Part shown: one piece after another, positions 61,966-64,000 of the stretch
Layout: each line of letters starts with the position of its first letter
How positions within the stretch are numbered: position 1 is the stretch's first letter
Source of the DNA: Arcticibacterium sp047623945
GTDB lineage: Bacteria; Bacteroidota; Bacteroidia; Cytophagales; Spirosomataceae
DNA length: 64,000 nt
Reading direction: 5' to 3'
NCBI GenBank assembly: GCA_047623945.1
Contig: JBLHOT010000007.1
Span: 1-64,000 of the forward strand
Made by a program: the position numbers and the translations under genes
The notes under the pieces: generated by a model
Database searches by the model: none
Told to the model about the DNA's origin: nothing
The model's input: only the letters and a program-made list of their open reading frames with translations

Positions 61966-63615
61966 CTAAGCTTCAAACAAGTCTTTAAATTTAAATTTCC
62001 CTCCATCAAAAAGCCCTTTATCCGAAAGTTTTAGTGATGGTATTACCAACAGTGCCATAAAAGAAAGTGACATAAATGGAGCAGATAAGGTAGCACCTAA
62101 TTGCTCCTTAGAAAATTGGTCTATCTGCTCATAGTCGAGTGCTACCTCCTCCACACTTTTATCACTCATTAAACCCGCAATAGGTAAACCCAAAACACCC
62201 ATTTTTTCTTCAGAAACCGCCGAAATCCCTCCACGCTCTCTAATGACCAAATTAATAGCCTCTGAAATGGCTCTATCATCTACGCCCACAGCAATAATAT
62301 TATGTGAATCATGTGCCACCGAAGAGGCAATAGCCCCGTTTCTCAGGCCAAATCCATGGATAAAAGCTATAGCTGGCTCACTTTTTTGATAACGATTATA
62401 AACAACCATTTTCAGTACGTCATACGCTATATCAGAAACCACCTCATTTCCTTCAAGTTTTGGAGATAGAGAAAGGGCATCTGTAATTAACTGACCATCA
62501 TTTACTTTAATGACATTCATCTTATGCCCAGAGCCGTCTTCTAGTACTTTTAAATCTTCTGGATTTATATTTTCAGCTTCAAAATTATTGATAACCTTAC
62601 TGGTAGTTTCGTGTAATAAACTTTGACCATTTACGGCTACTAATTTACCATTGACGTACGTCTCTAATACTTGAAAATCCTCTAAATCTTGAACCCTAAT
62701 AAAGTCAGCTTCATGACCTTCTAATAGGAGACCTATAGGTAGGCTATAATGCTTAACAGGATTTAACGATGCCATCCTCAAAGCTTGAAATAACCCTACT
62801 CCGCTCTTCAGTGCTCTAGCTACCAGCTTATTAATATGGCCTCTGAGTAATTCATCTGGATGTTTGTCATCTGAACAAAACATCATCTGATGTGACCAAT
62901 CTTTGGCTAAAGGAATAAGGGCTTCAAAGTTTTTGGCAGCACTTCCCTCTCTAATAAGCACCTTCACGCCTAGTTTTAATTTTTCTTCAGCTTCTTCATA
63001 GGTGAAGCACTCATGATCCGTACTAATGCCCTGACTAAAGTATTTTACTGCGTCATCTCCCATAAGTCCGGGAGCATGTCCATCAATTGGTTTCCCTAGT
63101 TCCTTCGCTATTTCAAGTTTTTTCATGACCTCTTCATCTTGATAAATCACACCAGGAAAATTCATCATTTCTGCCAGATATGAAATCTCTGGCCGGCTTA
63201 ACAAATCCCTTATTCCTTCAGCATCTATCACCGCTCCAGACGTCTCAAAAGAGGTAGCTGGCACACAAGAAGGGGCCCCAAAGGCAACTTTAAAGGGTGT
63301 TTGAGCAGCATCTTCCAGCATATACTCCACACCTTCTATTCCTAAAACATTGGCTATCTCGTGGGGGTCAGACACGGAACCGATGGTGCCGTGGCAGAGA
63401 GCTATTTTCCCAAATGCAGCAGGGCTCAACATGGAGCTTTCTATGTGTACGTGGGCATCTACAAAACCAGGTAACAAGTAGCTTTCTCCAGCTTTCTCCT
63501 CTCCTAGATTTTTTATAGTAAAGACTCTTCCATCTTTTAGAATGAGCTCTCCAAAATGAATGCTTTCATCAAAAATATTGACAATGTTTCCTTGTATTAC
63601 CTGCATTTTAAGCAT
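61966..63615 (-). CDS. ade: Adenine deaminase
   Basis: A metal-dependent amidohydrolase of about 549 residues that turns adenine into hypoxanthine. Family marks are FVDAHVHIESSMLSPAAFGK with the metal His residues, SVSDPHEIANVLGIEGVEYM, and GHAPGLMGDDAVKYFSQGIS then TDHECFTYEEA. The C-terminal ade-specific region includes AVGVDDRAISEAINLVIRER. The frame reaches to 63711, but the extra residues run through a terminator hairpin; the ATG at 63615 (MLKMQVIQGNIVNIF) fits the family. It ends two bases before argB, an unusual operon partner. It could use adenine made by AMP nucleosidase. Confidence 0.93.
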   Translation of the reverse strand: MLKMQVIQGNIVNIFDESIHFGELILKDGRVFTIKNLGEEKAGESYLLPGFVDAHVHIESSMLSPAAFGKIALCHGTIGSVSDPHEIANVLGIEGVEYMLEDAAQTPFKVAFGAPSCVPATSFETSGAVIDAEGIRDLLSRPEISYLAEMMNFPGVIYQDEEVMKKLEIAKELGKPIDGHAPGLMGDDAVKYFSQGISTDHECFTYEEAEEKLKLGVKVLIREGSAAKNFEALIPLAKDWSHQMMFCSDDKHPDELLRGHINKLVARALKSGVGLFQALRMASLNPVKHYSLPIGLLLEGHEADFIRVQDLEDFQVLETYVNGKLVAVNGQSLLHETTSKVINNFEAENINPEDLKVLEDGSGHKMNVIKVNDGQLITDALSLSPKLEGNEVVSDIAYDVLKMVVYNRYQKSEPAIAFIHGFGLRNGAIASSVAHDSHNIIAVGVDDRAISEAINLVIRERGGISAVSEEKMGVLGLPIAGLMSDKSVEEVALDYEQIDQFSKEQLGATLSAPFMSLSFMALLVIPSLKLSDKGLFDGGKFKFKDLFEA

Positions 63616-63665
63616 TTTATGAGTGGCAAATTTATGAAATCCCAAGGCAATAGTGAACCAGACAC

Positions 63666-63701
63666 TAAAATGGTCATTGAAGACATTCAATGACCATTTT
63701 A
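63666..63701. terminator. Long perfect hairpin between recQ and ade
   Basis: A 16-base perfect stem (63666-63681 with 63686-63701) round a GACA loop, with A and T runs at both ends. It lies 20 bases beyond the recQ stop on the minus strand and acts most probably as the recQ terminator. Confidence 0.8.
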
Positions 63702-63721
63702 ATAACCACATTTGTGACAGT

Positions 63722-64000
63722 CTAGTTGGCCACTTCGCTCAAAAACTTCACTCTAATAAGTCGAATATCATCTTCTGTTACTTCTTCTTCGTAATCCTCA
63801 AATTCGGCCAAAGCCTCATCAATTCCATCGGAAGCTGAACTCATGAAGTACTCAAACAAATCGTCTTGCTTGTCTTCATCCATTTCTTCCTCTAAGTAAT
63901 AGTTTATATTGAGTTTTGTACCAGAGTAGCAGATATTCTCTATCTCAGTAAGTAGCTCGTCAAACGTTATCTTTAAGGAGTCTGCAATTTCCGGCAAGCT
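63722..64000 (-). CDS. recQ: RecQ-type ATP-dependent DNA helicase, C-terminal end (partial)
   Basis: Only the last 92 codons are in the window, and the frame is still open at the right edge; the first in-frame TTG is not a true start. The piece reads SLPEIADSLKITFDELLTEI then ENICYSGTKLNINYYLEEEM, and ends DIRLIRVKFLSEVAN. I recognise this tail from the long (about 730-residue) RecQ of Bacteroidota, which carries such a C-terminal helix-turn-helix extension beyond the HRDC region. The helicase motifs lie outside the window, so the call rests on this tail alone. Confidence 0.75.
   Translation of the reverse strand, partial: SLPEIADSLKITFDELLTEIENICYSGTKLNINYYLEEEMDEDKQDDLFEYFMSSASDGIDEALAEFEDYEEEVTEDDIRLIRVKFLSEVAN

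Noticed and set aside
1..64000. CRISPR arrays, rRNA and tRNA genes, phage genes, intact transposases
   Set aside because: No regularly spaced repeats, tRNA-like cloverleaf motifs, ribosomal RNA segments, phage structural genes or transposase motifs were found on reading the window. A covariance-model scan would be decisive and was not run.

Overview
The window looks like the chromosome of a pigmented, aerobic member of the Bacteroidota, probably Cytophagales (Spirosomataceae-like). The reasons are low GC, Bacteroidota-type protein families (GlmU-like TIGR03991 protein, short AMP nucleosidase, TIGR00266 protein, DUF937/OmpA protein, Tat-exported TIM-barrel isomerases, paired sulfatases), a promoter of the TTG-N19-TAnnTTTG class, and a RecQ C-terminus of the Bacteroidota kind. 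No rRNA, tRNA, CRISPR array or intact insertion sequence was seen. This assignment rests on family content only.

Layout. 1-5.6 kb: tripartite RND efflux operon (adaptor, pump, TolC). 5.6-6.5 kb: gene-poor stretch with unrecognised ORF remnants. 6.5-12.5 kb: DUF2461 gene, then a minus-strand sugar or small-molecule catabolic set (PhyH dioxygenase, Gfo/Idh/MocA oxidoreductase, TIM-barrel isomerase) preceded by a GH65-like glycosidase broken by three in-frame stops. 12.6-16 kb: small membrane protein, OmpA-like protein, phosphodiesterase, a decayed VOC gene, LysE exporter. 16-19.4 kb: PD-(D/E)XK protein, AMP nucleosidase, and a type II restriction-modification pair with a Dam-type methylase. 19.6-26.6 kb: cytochrome c/PQQ-type sugar dehydrogenase, Kelch protein, SnoaL-like protein, SNF2 helicase, TIM-barrel protein. 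26.7-30.7 kb: carotenoid genes (crtA-like, crtY, cruF-like, crtD-like). 30.8-33.5 kb: AIM24-family protein, small protein, gltX. 33.7-42.8 kb: two sulfatases, two SDRs, a HigBA toxin-antitoxin pair, an antiporter, a DUF5009 membrane acyltransferase and a GIY-YIG-like protein. 42.9-44.8 kb: AlkB, MscS-like channel, thiol peroxidase-like protein.

44.9-50.7 kb carries the most interesting unit: a four-gene operon whose products fit one pathway. It comprises a fused small-molecule kinase plus class-III PLP phospho-lyase (best read as hydroxylysine kinase plus phosphohydroxylysine lyase), a lysine/saccharopine dehydrogenase-like enzyme, a DUF1338 (HglS-like) 2-oxoadipate dioxygenase/decarboxylase and an ALDH7-type aminoadipate semialdehyde dehydrogenase. 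Lysine and 5-hydroxylysine would converge on aminoadipate semialdehyde and leave as 2-hydroxyglutarate.

50.9-64 kb: FKBP isomerase, a decayed yefM-yoeB toxin-antitoxin locus, a GMC oxidoreductase with its gluconate-dehydrogenase-subunit-3 partner, holB, a GlmU-like gene, a subtilase with a long insertion, a DUF937-OmpA fusion, an argE-like/argB/ade operon and the 3' end of recQ at the right edge.

The window holds several broken genes (GH65-like, VOC, yefM, yoeB), so part of it is decaying accessory DNA. Functions are assigned from motifs and remembered family features; no database search was run.
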